A stretch of DNA of 53,924 bases from Sediminibacterium sp. C3 (GCF_000508085.1 NZ_KI669560.1:129273-183196), one strand, 5' to 3'. Counted from the first letter of the stretch, positions 16,750-25,555 are shown. Numbers and translations are program-made. The notes: a model not told the origin generated them from the sequence alone.

Positions 16750-19700
16750 TTATCCGTGTGCTTTTTCTGTTTTTGCTTCCGCAGCTTCGTGATGAGGCAT
16801 ATCATCTGTGTTTCTAATTTTAGCCATATAGGTAACATTAGGTAACACGTGTAATTGCTCTAACACATAGAACTGACGGTTAGGATTTTCCTGTCTAGCC
16901 AAGGTAATTGCACTCTCCTTGCTGTTGGCATTACCGAAAGTAATTGCGTGTGTAGGACAAGCCTGCTGACAAGCTACTTTGATATCGCTGTCGCTTAAAG
17001 GACGGCTATCCTTCTTCGCTTTCAACTTACCTTCCTGTAAACGCTGCACACAGAAAGAACATTTTTCAATTACCCCTCTTGCACGAACAGTAACATCAGG
17101 ATTCAACACCATTCTGGTTAAATCGTCGTTCATGTCTAGTACCACATCGTTCACAATTCCTTTCTGGTTGTCACCAAAGCTATCAGAGCCATTGTAGTCG
17201 GCCCAGTTGAAACGACGTACTTTATAAGGACAGTTGTTGGCACAATATCTGGTACCAATACAACGGTTATAAGTCATTTGGTTTAAACCTTCACTGCTGT
17301 GGTTGGTTGCAGCAACCGGACAAACGTTTTCACAAGGAGCGTTGTCGCAATGCTGACACATCAAGGGCTGGAATACCACGTTTGGATTTTCCAAATCGCC
17401 GCTGTAGTAGCGGTCAATACGCAACCAGTGCATTTCATGACCACGCAACACTTCAGGCTTACCTACAACTGAAACGTTGTTCTCCGCATTACAAGCCACT
17501 ACGCAGGCACCACAACCGGTACAGGTATTCAGGTCGATGCTCATACCCCACTTAGCACCTGGTCTGTCGAACACAGGATACAGTGTACCCTGAGATTCAA
17601 ACTTCTCTAATCCACCCCAAGGCTTTAATTCCTTGTCACGCTCATCGCGGATTTCAGTTGGATGGTGTTTATAGGCAGCTAAGCTTAATTCTTTTACTAC
17701 TTCGGTACGATTTCCTTGTTCAGTATCGTAACGGCTATGTGTTTGTGTTAAGGCAACCGGATACTTCTCATCAGTAAGGGTAAGGGTAACTTCTCCATTG
17801 AAGAAGTTTACGGCAGAACCACTTAAAGAAGCCAGAGGAAACGCATTCTTACCAACACCGGCAGCAGACTTTCCTACTTTTTCACTGCGGCCGTAACCAA
17901 CAGCAATACCAACGGTTTCAGGATGTGTACCCGGTATAATTAATGCAGGTAACTCGATGGTTTTCTGACCTACAGTTACTTTAACTACTTTCTTAGGAGG
18001 ATTCACTTCGTAAGCATCTGCCTGACCACCATTGCTGATATCAATACCCAACAATGTTTTAGCCATAGCAGGAGACACCACCAGGTAGTTATCCCAGGTT
18101 GCTCTGGTAACCGGATCAGGTAATTCCTGTAACCATGGGTTACTTGCGCCCTGACCAGCACCAATACCTACTTTTTCATATAAAACCAATTCAACCTTAC
18201 CGCCCTTCTTTGCAGAAGAAGCAGCAGCCAATGCACCTGCAACTGCAGCGCCATTGAAGCTTCCAGCGGATTTAGCTGATTCACCTAATACTACTACTCC
18301 ATCTTGTAAAGCTTTGTCCCAACCATTTACGCCACCCAATTTAGCAGACCAGAAATTCTTTAAGTACGCTAAATAATCTTCAGTTGCACCGCTCCATTTT
18401 AAAAGGCTATCCTGCCACTGACGGGTTTTGAATAAAGGATAAATAGTAGGCTGTATAAAAGAGAAATGACCGGTTTTAACTTCCGCGTCACCCCAGCTTT
18501 CTAAGAAATGATTGTCAGGTAAAACGAACTTACATAGTTCAGCAGTTTCATCTACTTTACCAGCGAAAGAAACCGTTGTTTTAACCTTTGCCAAAGCAGC
18601 TTTGAACTGATCAGCAGCAAACCAGCTGTAAGCAGGGTTTGCACCATGAATCAACAAGGTTCCAACAGTACCTGCATTCATGTCCGCAACCAGTTGAGCA
18701 AATTCTGCGTCCACACCAGCGCGTGTATTTAATAAAACACCCCAGTTGATGGTAGAACCACCAGCACCAATGGCGTTGTTAATTGCATTTACAAGAATCT
18801 GAACATTTACATCATTACTTCCGGCAACCACCAAGGCAGCGCCTTTATTGGCAGTTAATGCTTTAGCAGCTGCTTCAACACCTGCTTTTAGTTTTGCATC
18901 CGCAATTCCAGTAACACCTGTACCATTCACTGCACTTAGCAAAGCAGCAGCAATAGCAAGGGTTTCAGAAGGACGGTGTAAATATTTTTCATCAGCGTTA
19001 GAACCAGTTAATGAAGCAACAGATTCAAAATGAATATGCTTGCTCATGCTTGGGTTCTTCTCATCTAATTTTTTACCAGTAGCATACTGTCTTGAGAATT
19101 CAACCGGATTTAACCAGGTTCCCAGGAAATCAGCGCCTAAGCTTACGATAGCCTTGGCATTTTCAAAATGGTAAGAAGGAATACCTCTTACACCATAAGT
19201 AGCTTCGTTCGCTAAAATCATTCCACTATAAGAAACCGCATCGTAGGTAACGTGCTTGCTTCCGGGATATTTAGCTAAAAACTGAGCAATAACCGCTTTG
19301 GTTGAAGGAGAGTTAATTGTGCTGGTTAATAAAACAACATTACCGCCCATCTGAGCAGCAATGGCTTTATCAGCCGCTTCAAAAGTTACTTCCTTACCAT
19401 CAATAGTAGGGAAACGCAAGCGGGAAGTATCATATAAATCAAGTACAGAAGCCTGAACGCGGGCAGATGTACCTCCTTTAGTAACTGGAGAAAGGTCGTT
19501 ACCCTCAATTTTAATAGGACGACCATCACGAACTTTTGCTAAAATACTTACTGCATCTCCATCCTGTACGTAGGTGGTAGCATAGTATTTAGCAATACCG
19601 GGAACAACATCCTCAGGCTTATTCGCAAACGGAATTGCCTTTTTTACAGGCATTTCACAGCTTGCAGCAGCTGCGGCAGCAGCTGTACTGAACCCTAGGT

Positions 19701-19860
19701 ATTTCAGGAAGTCTCTACGAGGTGCTTTTGCTTCGAGAAAGCTTTTGCTTTCATCTTCCACCATTGGAAGCTCTTCATTGAATTCGTCTTTTACATCCTT
19801 GTTAAACGCTGCAGACTGATTCAGCTCTCCAAAACTTTGCCAGTGCTTTTTTTGCTCCAT
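16750..19860 (-). CDS. actB: alternative complex III iron-sulfur subunit ActB
   Basis: The 1036-residue protein joins a molybdopterin-oxidoreductase-like domain that in this family has lost its cofactor (about 50-720) to a C-terminal ferredoxin domain (about 755-1010). The latter has CTGCGACVVAC, CQHCDNAPCENVCP, CIGTRYCANNCP and CSFC plus CQQACP, enough for three [4Fe-4S] and one [3Fe-4S] cluster. The N-terminal region shows a twin-arginine-like APRRDFLKYLGF signal inside an extended leader, ending at a lipobox-like ASC, the so-called Tat-variant seen in Bacteroidota ActB. It passes electrons between the quinol site and the hemes. Confidence 0.96.
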   Translation of the reverse strand: MEQKKHWQSFGELNQSAAFNKDVKDEFNEELPMVEDESKSFLEAKAPRRDFLKYLGFSTAAAAAAASCEMPVKKAIPFANKPEDVVPGIAKYYATTYVQDGDAVSILAKVRDGRPIKIEGNDLSPVTKGGTSARVQASVLDLYDTSRLRFPTIDGKEVTFEAADKAIAAQMGGNVVLLTSTINSPSTKAVIAQFLAKYPGSKHVTYDAVSYSGMILANEATYGVRGIPSYHFENAKAIVSLGADFLGTWLNPVEFSRQYATGKKLDEKNPSMSKHIHFESVASLTGSNADEKYLHRPSETLAIAAALLSAVNGTGVTGIADAKLKAGVEAAAKALTANKGAALVVAGSNDVNVQILVNAINNAIGAGGSTINWGVLLNTRAGVDAEFAQLVADMNAGTVGTLLIHGANPAYSWFAADQFKAALAKVKTTVSFAGKVDETAELCKFVLPDNHFLESWGDAEVKTGHFSFIQPTIYPLFKTRQWQDSLLKWSGATEDYLAYLKNFWSAKLGGVNGWDKALQDGVVVLGESAKSAGSFNGAAVAGALAAASSAKKGGKVELVLYEKVGIGAGQGASNPWLQELPDPVTRATWDNYLVVSPAMAKTLLGIDISNGGQADAYEVNPPKKVVKVTVGQKTIELPALIIPGTHPETVGIAVGYGRSEKVGKSAAGVGKNAFPLASLSGSAVNFFNGEVTLTLTDEKYPVALTQTHSRYDTEQGNRTEVVKELSLAAYKHHPTEIRDERDKELKPWGGLEKFESQGTLYPVFDRPGAKWGMSIDLNTCTGCGACVVACNAENNVSVVGKPEVLRGHEMHWLRIDRYYSGDLENPNVVFQPLMCQHCDNAPCENVCPVAATNHSSEGLNQMTYNRCIGTRYCANNCPYKVRRFNWADYNGSDSFGDNQKGIVNDVVLDMNDDLTRMVLNPDVTVRARGVIEKCSFCVQRLQEGKLKAKKDSRPLSDSDIKVACQQACPTHAITFGNANSKESAITLARQENPNRQFYVLEQLHVLPNVTYMAKIRNTDDMPHHEAAEAKTEKAHG

Positions 19861-19945
19861 AATTATTGATTAACAGTTGGAATCCGCGGGCGGAGTCCAC
19901 GTTCGAATGATATATTTTAATAAACCCTTTTGGGATGAATAAGAA

Positions 19946-21202
19946 CTAGTAGTGACATTTCTGACACTCGGTACCACCAATCATTTCAACGGTTACACCC
20001 TTGGTGCTATCAATTTTACCGCTCTTTAAATCAGCGTGATACTTTTCATATATGCTGTAGAAACCGTTGTCTTTAAACTGCACTTTGGTTTCGCGGTGAC
20101 AGTTCACACACCAGCCCATGCTTAAATCGGTAAACTGCTTTACTTCTCCCATTTTCTGGATATCTCCGTGACAGGTTTGACAGGCAACCTGACCCGCTTT
20201 TACGTGTTGGGCGTGGTTGAAATAAACATGGTCAGGAAGATTGTGGATACGAACCCACTCAATTGGCTTAGCCTTGCTTGGATCCCAGGGTTTACCCTCT
20301 TCAAAGCCAGCGTATTTGTATAATTTCTTTATTTCTGCGGTACCGTCCACTTCTTCACCAGCTTCATTGTAGATTTTTTCGCCTTTGTACTCGTTGATGG
20401 CCTGGTGACAGTTCATACAAACGTTTACAGAAGGAATGGTAGCCTGCTTACCCTGAGCAGCACCTGAGTGACAGTATTGACAGTTGATCTGGTTGGTACC
20501 AGCGTGAACTGCGTGAGAATAATAAATAGGTTGTTCAGGCTGATAGTCCTTGCTTCTTCCATATGCCATGGCACCTTTGGTAGTTAAGTAACCACCCACC
20601 ACAAACAAAACAACAGTAACCATTGCTATATAAGCCTTGTTTCTCCAGAAAGGAATAGGCTCTAATGCAGGAAGGCCAGATTTGTCGTCAGCTAGTTTTT
20701 TAAGGTTAGAGTTAACCTGTAACATGATTAATGCTACTACAGCAAGAATCAAGGTAAGAATTCCAAATAACAAAGAATTATCAGCTTCCACATTAGAAGC
20801 AGTAGCTCCTGCAGCAGCATCAGCCGGCGCTTTTGAAGGATCCGGCACACTGTTTACGTAGGTAAGAATTGCATCAATTTCCTCATCTTTCAAAGTAGGA
20901 AATGCGTTCATCGCAATTTTGTTGTACTCATTGTACAAGTTAACCGCATAAGGGTCACCTGTTTTTAAGTACGCAGCACTGTTTCTAATCCAGGAATACA
21001 AGTTTTCCTTACTAGACCAACGAGCTTCAACACCTGCAAGCGCAGGACCAGTTAGTTTTTTGTGGGGAGCATGACAGGACGCACAATTGGCGCTGAAAAG
21101 CGCTTTCCCGTCCTGGGCATTGGCGGCTACACCGAAACTAAGACTCACAATAAATAAAAAAGCGGCAATGCTGGCTTTTGCTATGGATCTTGACAATATC
21201 AT
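19946..21202 (-). CDS. actA: alternative complex III multiheme cytochrome c ActA
   Basis: ActA is the heme-wire subunit of alternative complex III. From ATG 21202 it has 418 residues: a signal peptide (about 1-30), a mono-heme cytochrome c domain with CASCH at residue 40, a Pro/Ala linker, two membrane helices (about 143-162 and 190-208), and a C-terminal pentaheme domain with CQYCH, CMNCH, CQTCH, CVNCH and CQKCH. That makes six CxxCH sites, one more than the classic pentaheme ActA. A GTG six nt upstream is the only alternative start; the ATG gives a cleaner signal peptide. It is the first gene of the cluster and has a good promoter. Confidence 0.95.
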   Translation of the reverse strand: MILSRSIAKASIAAFLFIVSLSFGVAANAQDGKALFSANCASCHAPHKKLTGPALAGVEARWSSKENLYSWIRNSAAYLKTGDPYAVNLYNEYNKIAMNAFPTLKDEEIDAILTYVNSVPDPSKAPADAAAGATASNVEADNSLLFGILTLILAVVALIMLQVNSNLKKLADDKSGLPALEPIPFWRNKAYIAMVTVVLFVVGGYLTTKGAMAYGRSKDYQPEQPIYYSHAVHAGTNQINCQYCHSGAAQGKQATIPSVNVCMNCHQAINEYKGEKIYNEAGEEVDGTAEIKKLYKYAGFEEGKPWDPSKAKPIEWVRIHNLPDHVYFNHAQHVKAGQVACQTCHGDIQKMGEVKQFTDLSMGWCVNCHRETKVQFKDNGFYSIYEKYHADLKSGKIDSTKGVTVEMIGGTECQKCHY

Positions 21203-21248
21203 ATGCACAACGATGGTTCTGGTGTGGAAAAATATCCTTAAACGGAGG

Positions 21249-21281
21249 CAAAAATATGATACGATTGTGACAATTACGCAA
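21249..21281 (-). promoter_or_regulatory. promoter of the act-cox cluster
   Basis: On the minus strand TATTTTTG (21256-21249) is an exact TAnnTTTG -7 element, and TTG (21281-21279) stands 22 nt before it. Transcription would begin about 40 nt before the actA ATG. It is the only strong promoter pattern before the gene run down to coxA. Confidence 0.6.
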
Positions 21282-21387
21282 TAGGCACAGAATTTTTTTA
21301 GCCTTATCCCACTTAATTTTCAATGAGTTCAACAAAATACTGTTGGGAATTGTCATGAAATGAACTTTTTAAAGCACTTTTGCACGC

Positions 21388-21678
21388 ATGCTACATCGGT
21401 TAAAAAACAAATGGCAGGTAAGCTGGTTTCAGTTCACCTTAATTTTCAGCACTTTCGCTTTGGGCGGAAGTATGTGCGGATACCTAGGCAGATTACTGCT
21501 TTCGTACGCAAACCTGGAGAGAAACCTGCTCTATTTTGTAATTTACGTAGTTGTAGTAACCGTTTTGTGGCCTTTCTGTGTATTGCTTATCAGCATTCCA
21601 TTTGGACAATTTTCATTTTTCAAGCGATACCTCGGCAGAATTAAAGACAAGATGGTGAATAAAAGAAAATCGTCATGA
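21388..21678 (+). CDS. small two-helix membrane protein (DUF6787-like)
   Basis: The 96-residue protein has two membrane segments (about 13-40 and 46-72) and basic ends. It resembles the short Bacteroidota membrane proteins grouped as DUF6787, with W-Q-V near the start, FATGGS-like FALGGS in helix 1 and a WP in helix 2; the assignment is from memory of the pattern and function is unknown. Its stop codon overlaps the purN start by 4 nt (ATGA), so the two are translationally coupled. A -7-like element (CACTTTTG at 21375-21382) ends only 5 nt before the ATG, so its transcript may be nearly leaderless. Confidence 0.7.
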   Translation: MLHRLKNKWQVSWFQFTLIFSTFALGGSMCGYLGRLLLSYANLERNLLYFVIYVVVVTVLWPFCVLLISIPFGQFSFFKRYLGRIKDKMVNKRKSS

Positions 21679-22250
21679 TTAAACTGGCCATTTTTGCTTC
21701 CGGAGCAGGCTCCAATGCTGCTAAAATAATCGAGCACTTTAAAAATAGTTCTACAGTTGTAATCGACCTGATTGTTTCTAATAAAAAAGAAGCAGGGGTT
21801 TGGGGGATTGCAGCCGCCAATCAGATAGACACCCTGTATATTAATCGGGAAAGTTTTATTGAATCGGATGCCTGCGTAAAACAGCTGCAAGCTAGAAGCA
21901 TTGATTTTATTGTACTGGCAGGTTTTTTATGGAAGGTTCCCGAATCACTGATTCACGCATATCCAGGCAAAATCATCAATATTCATCCGGCATTATTGCC
22001 CAAATACGGGGGGAAAGGCATGTACGGCATGCATGTTCACGAAGCAGTGATTGCCGCAGGTGAAAAAGAGTCGGGTATTACCATTCATTATGTAGATGCC
22101 CATTACGACGAGGGAGACATTATTTTTCAGGCCAAATGCACTATTGAACCCACCGATACACCAGCCAGCTTAGCCGCTAAAATTCATGTATTGGAACATG
22201 CGCATTTTCCAGTGGTAATAGAGAGTCTATTAAGTGGCTTTTCCATGTAA
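21675..22250 (+). CDS. purN: phosphoribosylglycinamide formyltransferase
   Basis: PurN carries out the third step of purine synthesis, moving a formyl group from 10-formyltetrahydrofolate to GAR. The 191-residue length is normal. It begins with the nucleotide-binding FASGAGSNAAKIIEHF loop, and contains the catalytic Asn and His in INIHPALLPKYGGKGM and the Asp in VDAHYDEGDII, separated as in known enzymes. The start overlaps the upstream gene by 4 nt. Its last 67 nt overlap the 3' end of the GNAT gene on the other strand. No other purine gene is in the window. Confidence 0.96.
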   Translation: MIKLAIFASGAGSNAAKIIEHFKNSSTVVIDLIVSNKKEAGVWGIAAANQIDTLYINRESFIESDACVKQLQARSIDFIVLAGFLWKVPESLIHAYPGKIINIHPALLPKYGGKGMYGMHVHEAVIAAGEKESGITIHYVDAHYDEGDIIFQAKCTIEPTDTPASLAAKIHVLEHAHFPVVIESLLSGFSM

Positions 22251-22699
22251 ACCACTTCGGGTAATGGATTGTGATAATAAGCAGTGGTGATTTCAAAACC
22301 ATGCTTCAGGTACAACTGTATGGCAGGTTGTAATCTTTCCAGAGTATCCAGTTTCATTTTTGCATAGCCCAGGCGCTCTGCTTCTTTTAGTATGGCAGCC
22401 ACCAATGCATCCCCTATTTTAAATTTCCTGAATGCAGGCTTTACGTATAGTCGCTTCATTTCGCAAACACCCGCTTCCGATAAGGGTTGCAGGGCAACAC
22501 AACCAACAGGTTTTTCATCATAATAAGCAATCAATAATGATCCGGAAGGGGAGCCATATTTTTTAAGCGGATCTTTTAATTCGGCATCAAAACTTTGAAA
22601 GCAAAGATCTACCGCCAGCTCATCAGAATACTCTTTAAACAAATGCCGGGCTGTTTCCAGTCCGGCACTCTCTTTAGTAATATGTTGAATGGTAAGCAT
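22184..22699 (-). CDS. GNAT family N-acetyltransferase
   Basis: The 171-residue protein has the acetyl-CoA-binding core of the GNAT fold: CEMKRLYVKPAFRKFKIGDAL holds motif A (R-K-F-K-I-G), followed by the LDTLERLQPAIQLYLKHGF motif B and a tyrosine further on. The acceptor substrate is unknown; the layout resembles small-molecule acetyltransferases of the carbonic-anhydrase-linked type. Its 3' end runs 67 nt into purN on the opposite strand. It starts 2 nt after the TPR gene stop and is probably co-transcribed with it. Confidence 0.88.
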   Translation of the reverse strand: MLTIQHITKESAGLETARHLFKEYSDELAVDLCFQSFDAELKDPLKKYGSPSGSLLIAYYDEKPVGCVALQPLSEAGVCEMKRLYVKPAFRKFKIGDALVAAILKEAERLGYAKMKLDTLERLQPAIQLYLKHGFEITTAYYHNPLPEVVYMEKPLNRLSITTGKCACSNT

Positions 22700-22701
22700 C
22701 T

Positions 22702-23352
22702 TTATCCTGGAATACGGGAAATGTATTTTTCTACTTCTTTAATCTGGTCTACTACCTGTTTAGTAGTGGGCTTACAGGCTTTTGCTTTTCTGAAATAATC
22801 TTTTGCAGCTCTGAACTCTCTCTTGTTCATAAAAATCTGACACATGCTGATATAAGCAACTGCTTCACTTTCCTTATCCGCAATACCTGCTCTGATGGCA
22901 GCTCTGATATAGCTTTCACCTTGCTTTAAATCGCCTCTCTGCATGCACATCATACCCAACTGAAGCTTGTTGGCACCTTCTGCTTCCGGCATGGGAGCAC
23001 CCAATTCAGAGCTTTTTTTCAAGTGTTTTTCTGCACTGTCAAAGTCTTGTTTCATCATGGCCATATTGCCCTTGATGGTATAATAAGTAGAACGAACTGG
23101 CTTGTACAGCAAGTTGGGATACCATACAGAATTCAGGATTCTTTCTACTTCATCCATATCTCCTCTTTCCATTGGCTCCTGTATCAAACGCAAAGGGCCA
23201 ATAAAAAAATGACTGGCCAATCCAATCACCCCTACAAAATACAAAATGAAAGCAGGCCAGAAACCGCTGGAAATAGTAACGCCAACAGCCGCTACCAAGG
23301 CCAGTAAACTCAGCCAAAAACGATACTTGATAATGGTATTATAGAATTTCAT
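22702..23352 (-). CDS. membrane-anchored tetratricopeptide repeat protein
   Basis: The 216-residue protein has two adjacent N-terminal membrane helices (about 12-28 and 31-52) and then a cytoplasmic TPR domain (about 85-205), with repeat-like helices around GNMAMMKQDFDSAEKHL, LGMMCMQRGDLKQGESYI and CQIFMNKREFRAAKDYF. TPR domains mediate protein contacts, and no partner is known. It has one of the clearest promoters in the window and is followed closely by the GNAT gene. Confidence 0.85.
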   Translation of the reverse strand: MKFYNTIIKYRFWLSLLALVAAVGVTISSGFWPAFILYFVGVIGLASHFFIGPLRLIQEPMERGDMDEVERILNSVWYPNLLYKPVRSTYYTIKGNMAMMKQDFDSAEKHLKKSSELGAPMPEAEGANKLQLGMMCMQRGDLKQGESYIRAAIRAGIADKESEAVAYISMCQIFMNKREFRAAKDYFRKAKACKPTTKQVVDQIKEVEKYISRIPG

Positions 23353-23369
23353 GATCTTAATTTGGGGGG

Positions 23370-23399
23370 CAAAGATAAGCGGAATTCATGAGCAGTCAA
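23370..23399 (-). promoter_or_regulatory. promoter of the TPR-GNAT unit
   Basis: On the minus strand TTG (23399-23397) and TATCTTTG (23377-23370) are separated by 19 nt, an exact Bacteroidota sigma-A promoter. The -7 element ends 18 nt before the start codon. Confidence 0.75.
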
Positions 23400-23416
23400 T
23401 AAGCGAGTAGAATCGC

Positions 23417-23447
23417 TTGGGAAGTTTAGGCTTGAGACTTACCTTCA
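23417..23447 (+). promoter_or_regulatory. weak candidate promoter for the amidohydrolase
   Basis: TTG (23417-23419), 20 nt, then TACCTTCA (23440-23447), 14 nt before the ATG. The spacing is good but the -7 element has two mismatches to TAnnTTTG. Confidence 0.3.
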
Positions 23448-23460
23448 ACAAAAAAATTTT

Positions 23461-25041
23461 ATGGTAAAATACTTGCTTGCCTTTGTTTGCCTGGTAGCAA
23501 CATTTCATTCAGGTGCTCAAATTACCCCTTCACCCCTGGTGAAAGAAGGCCTGGGCCCATATACACAGTTGATCCTCCGTTCTGCCATGGTGATTAATGG
23601 TACGGGTTCTCCTGCGTATGGACCTGTAGATATCATTATAGAAAACAACCGTATTGTACGTATTGCCAATGTAGGCAATCCAGGCATGCCAATTGATCCC
23701 AAATCAAGACCTGCATTGAAAGCAGGCGGCAAAGAAATTGATTGCAGTGGCAAATATGTTTTGCCTGGATTAATTGATATGCACGGCCATATCGGAGGAA
23801 AAGCACAGGGAACGCCAGCGGAATATGTATTTAAATTATGGATGGCACATGGTATCACAACCATTCGCGATCCATCAGCAGGCAATGGATTAGAATGGGT
23901 ATTGGACCATAAAAAGAAAAGTGCGGCCAATACCATTACAGCACCTAGAATCTTTGCCTATACAGCATTTGGACAAGGGAGTAAAACGCCTATTGTAAAT
24001 GCTGAACAAGCGAGGGCATGGGTAAATGAAAATGCAGCCAAAGGAGCAGACGGCATTAAATTTTTTGGAGCATCGCCGGAAGTAATGGATGCTGCCATCA
24101 GAGAAAACAAAAGACTGGGATTAAGAAGCACTGCGCATCATGCACAGTTGGATGTAGCCAGATGGAATGTAGTACAATCTGCAAAAGCAGGCATGACCAG
24201 TATGGAACACTGGTATGGTTTGCCGGAAGCCATGCTTGAAAATGGAACCCTCCAAAACTATCCAGCCGATTACAATTACAACAACGAACAGCATCGTTTT
24301 GAAGAAGCAGGTAAACTTTGGAAGCAAGCAGCAGCGCCTTATACAGAGAAATGGAATAAAGTGATGAATGAGTTGATTGCCGCAGATTTTACACTAGACC
24401 CAACCATGAATATTTATGAAGCCAATAGAGATTTAATGCGTGCCAGAAGAGCAGAATGGCACGAAGACTATACCTTACCATCTTTATGGAAATTCTACGA
24501 ACCTAGCAGGGTTTCTCATGGATCTTACTGGCATAACTGGGGAACAGAGCAAGAAATAGAATGGAAAAACAATTATAAACTCTGGATGACATTTATCAAT
24601 GAATACAAAAACAGAGGCGGTCGTGTAACGGCAGGATCCGACAACGGGTTTATTTATCAACTGTATGGTTTTGGATTTGTACGTGAACTAGAATTATTAC
24701 GGGAAGCGGGATTTCATCCGCTGGAAGTGATACGCGCTGCAACCATGCACGCATCACAAGCTTTGGGCATGGAAAAAGAAATTGGCACTATTGAGCCAGG
24801 AAAGCTAGCAGACCTCTGTGTAGTAGATGGTAATCCATTAAAGAATTTGCAATATTTCTATGGCACAGGTGCAATAGAACTGAATGACCAAAATGAAATC
24901 ATCCGCAAAGGTGGCGTTGCATATACCATTAAAGACGGCATTGTGTACGATGCCAAAAAATTATTGGCGGATGTAAAGCAAATGGTAGATGAAGAGAAAA
25001 AGAAAACAGGATGGCAATTAAAGCAACCCGGAATAAAATAA
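23461..25041 (+). CDS. secreted metal-dependent amidohydrolase
   Basis: The 526-residue protein has a signal peptide (about 1-19, ending HSGAQ) and an amidohydrolase-superfamily TIM barrel. Metal-binding motifs are visible: HGH at 108-110 in LPGLIDMHGHIGG, a Lys near 200 in GADGIKFFGASPE, HH in STAHHAQLD, EHWYG, and the catalytic Asp in GSDNG. The C-terminal IGTIEPGKLADLCVVDGNPL closes the barrel's companion domain. The group includes imidazolonepropionase-like enzymes and prolidase-type dipeptidases; the substrate here is unknown. The position in the periplasm suggests breakdown of an imported peptide or cyclic amide. It ends 55 nt before a tRNA gene. Confidence 0.88.
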   Translation: MVKYLLAFVCLVATFHSGAQITPSPLVKEGLGPYTQLILRSAMVINGTGSPAYGPVDIIIENNRIVRIANVGNPGMPIDPKSRPALKAGGKEIDCSGKYVLPGLIDMHGHIGGKAQGTPAEYVFKLWMAHGITTIRDPSAGNGLEWVLDHKKKSAANTITAPRIFAYTAFGQGSKTPIVNAEQARAWVNENAAKGADGIKFFGASPEVMDAAIRENKRLGLRSTAHHAQLDVARWNVVQSAKAGMTSMEHWYGLPEAMLENGTLQNYPADYNYNNEQHRFEEAGKLWKQAAAPYTEKWNKVMNELIAADFTLDPTMNIYEANRDLMRARRAEWHEDYTLPSLWKFYEPSRVSHGSYWHNWGTEQEIEWKNNYKLWMTFINEYKNRGGRVTAGSDNGFIYQLYGFGFVRELELLREAGFHPLEVIRAATMHASQALGMEKEIGTIEPGKLADLCVVDGNPLKNLQYFYGTGAIELNDQNEIIRKGGVAYTIKDGIVYDAKKLLADVKQMVDEEKKKTGWQLKQPGIK

Positions 25042-25096
25042 AAATCATTTAATTTCGCGCCGATTCCAGCGCTGCAATAAGCGCAAAGTGAATCAG

Positions 25097-25168
25097 GGTC
25101 TCGTAGTTCAATGGATAGAATAGGAGTTTCCTAAACTCTAGATCCAAGTTCGATTCTTGGCGAGACCA
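25097..25168 (+). tRNA. tRNA-Arg (anticodon CCU)
   Basis: A complete cloverleaf can be folded: acceptor GGTCTCG/CGAGACC, D stem GTTC/GAAT, anticodon stem GGAGT/ACTCT with loop TTCCTAA giving anticodon CCT at 25130-25132, and T stem CCAAG/CTTGG with loop TTCGATT. The discriminator base is A; the 3' CCA tail is not encoded beyond it. It reads AGG codons (arginine). A terminator follows immediately. Confidence 0.96.
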
Positions 25169-25172
25169 CAAA

Positions 25173-25200
25173 GCCCCGACACGAAGTGTTGGGGCGTTTT
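25173..25200 (+). terminator. terminator after tRNA-Arg
   Basis: GCCCCGACAC (25173-25182) pairs with GTGTTGGGGC (25186-25195) over a 3-nt loop, with one G-T pair, followed by GTTTT and ATTT. It starts 5 nt after the tRNA. Confidence 0.9.
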
Positions 25201-25555
25201 ATTTGAGACAGCGTCACAAGCTCGCTTGTGTAAGATGGCGAAAATAAATACGCCCTGCAACAACCGAAGGTTGGTGTAAGGGGTTTGAGTAAGTTCAATA
25301 CGGGAAGAAGTCGGTCGCAGACCGACAATCTTGGCATTTGAAAAAAGACAATCTTGGCTTGTGACTTATTTATCAATTCTGGCTCACTTACTTAGGTATT
25401 ATAATACTTCTTTTAATTTACCGCCTAGCAATACTGGTTTATTTTAATATGAATTTATTCAAGCCTAATTTGTCAACGCAATGTAAAATAATGGAGTTAT
25501 TTGTCATTCAGTTGTCACTTAATGAATCTTGACAATTATCTCAAAAGCTACAGGA
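25201..25555. other. gene-free stretch with small hairpins and repeats
   Basis: No credible gene lies between the tRNA terminator and hemA. The first half holds small perfect inverted repeats: CACAAG/CTTGTG (25215-25230), CAACC/GGTTG (25261-25273), GTCGGTC/GACCGAC (25310-25326), and a 12-nt direct repeat GACAATCTTGGC (25324-25335 and 25347-25358). The second half is A+T-rich and carries repeated TTGTCA motifs near hemA. The pattern suggests a decayed insertion or repeat element, but no ends or transposase remain. Confidence 0.5.
25470..25535. promoter_or_regulatory. cluster of TTGTCA motifs upstream of hemA
   Basis: TTGTCAA at 25470, TTGTCA at 25501 and 25512, and the inverted copy TTGACAA at 25529-25535. 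Distances of 31 and 11 nt between the direct copies are close to whole helical turns, and the last two form an inverted repeat with a 12-nt gap. It may be an operator for the hem operon. Confidence 0.4.

Noticed and set aside
16750..19860. ActB as an active molybdopterin oxidoreductase
   Set aside because: Family knowledge says the Mo-binding domain of ActB has lost the cofactor; the act gene context is complete and decisive.
21360..21644. 94-residue frame overlapping the small membrane protein before purN
   Set aside because: It is in another frame of the same DNA; the frame at 21388-21678 has two clean helices and couples to purN by ATGA.
25131..25376. 81-residue minus-strand reading frame between the tRNA and hemA
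   Set aside because: Its C-terminal end is the antisense of tRNA-Arg and the terminator; this is a common false gene call, with no family resemblance.
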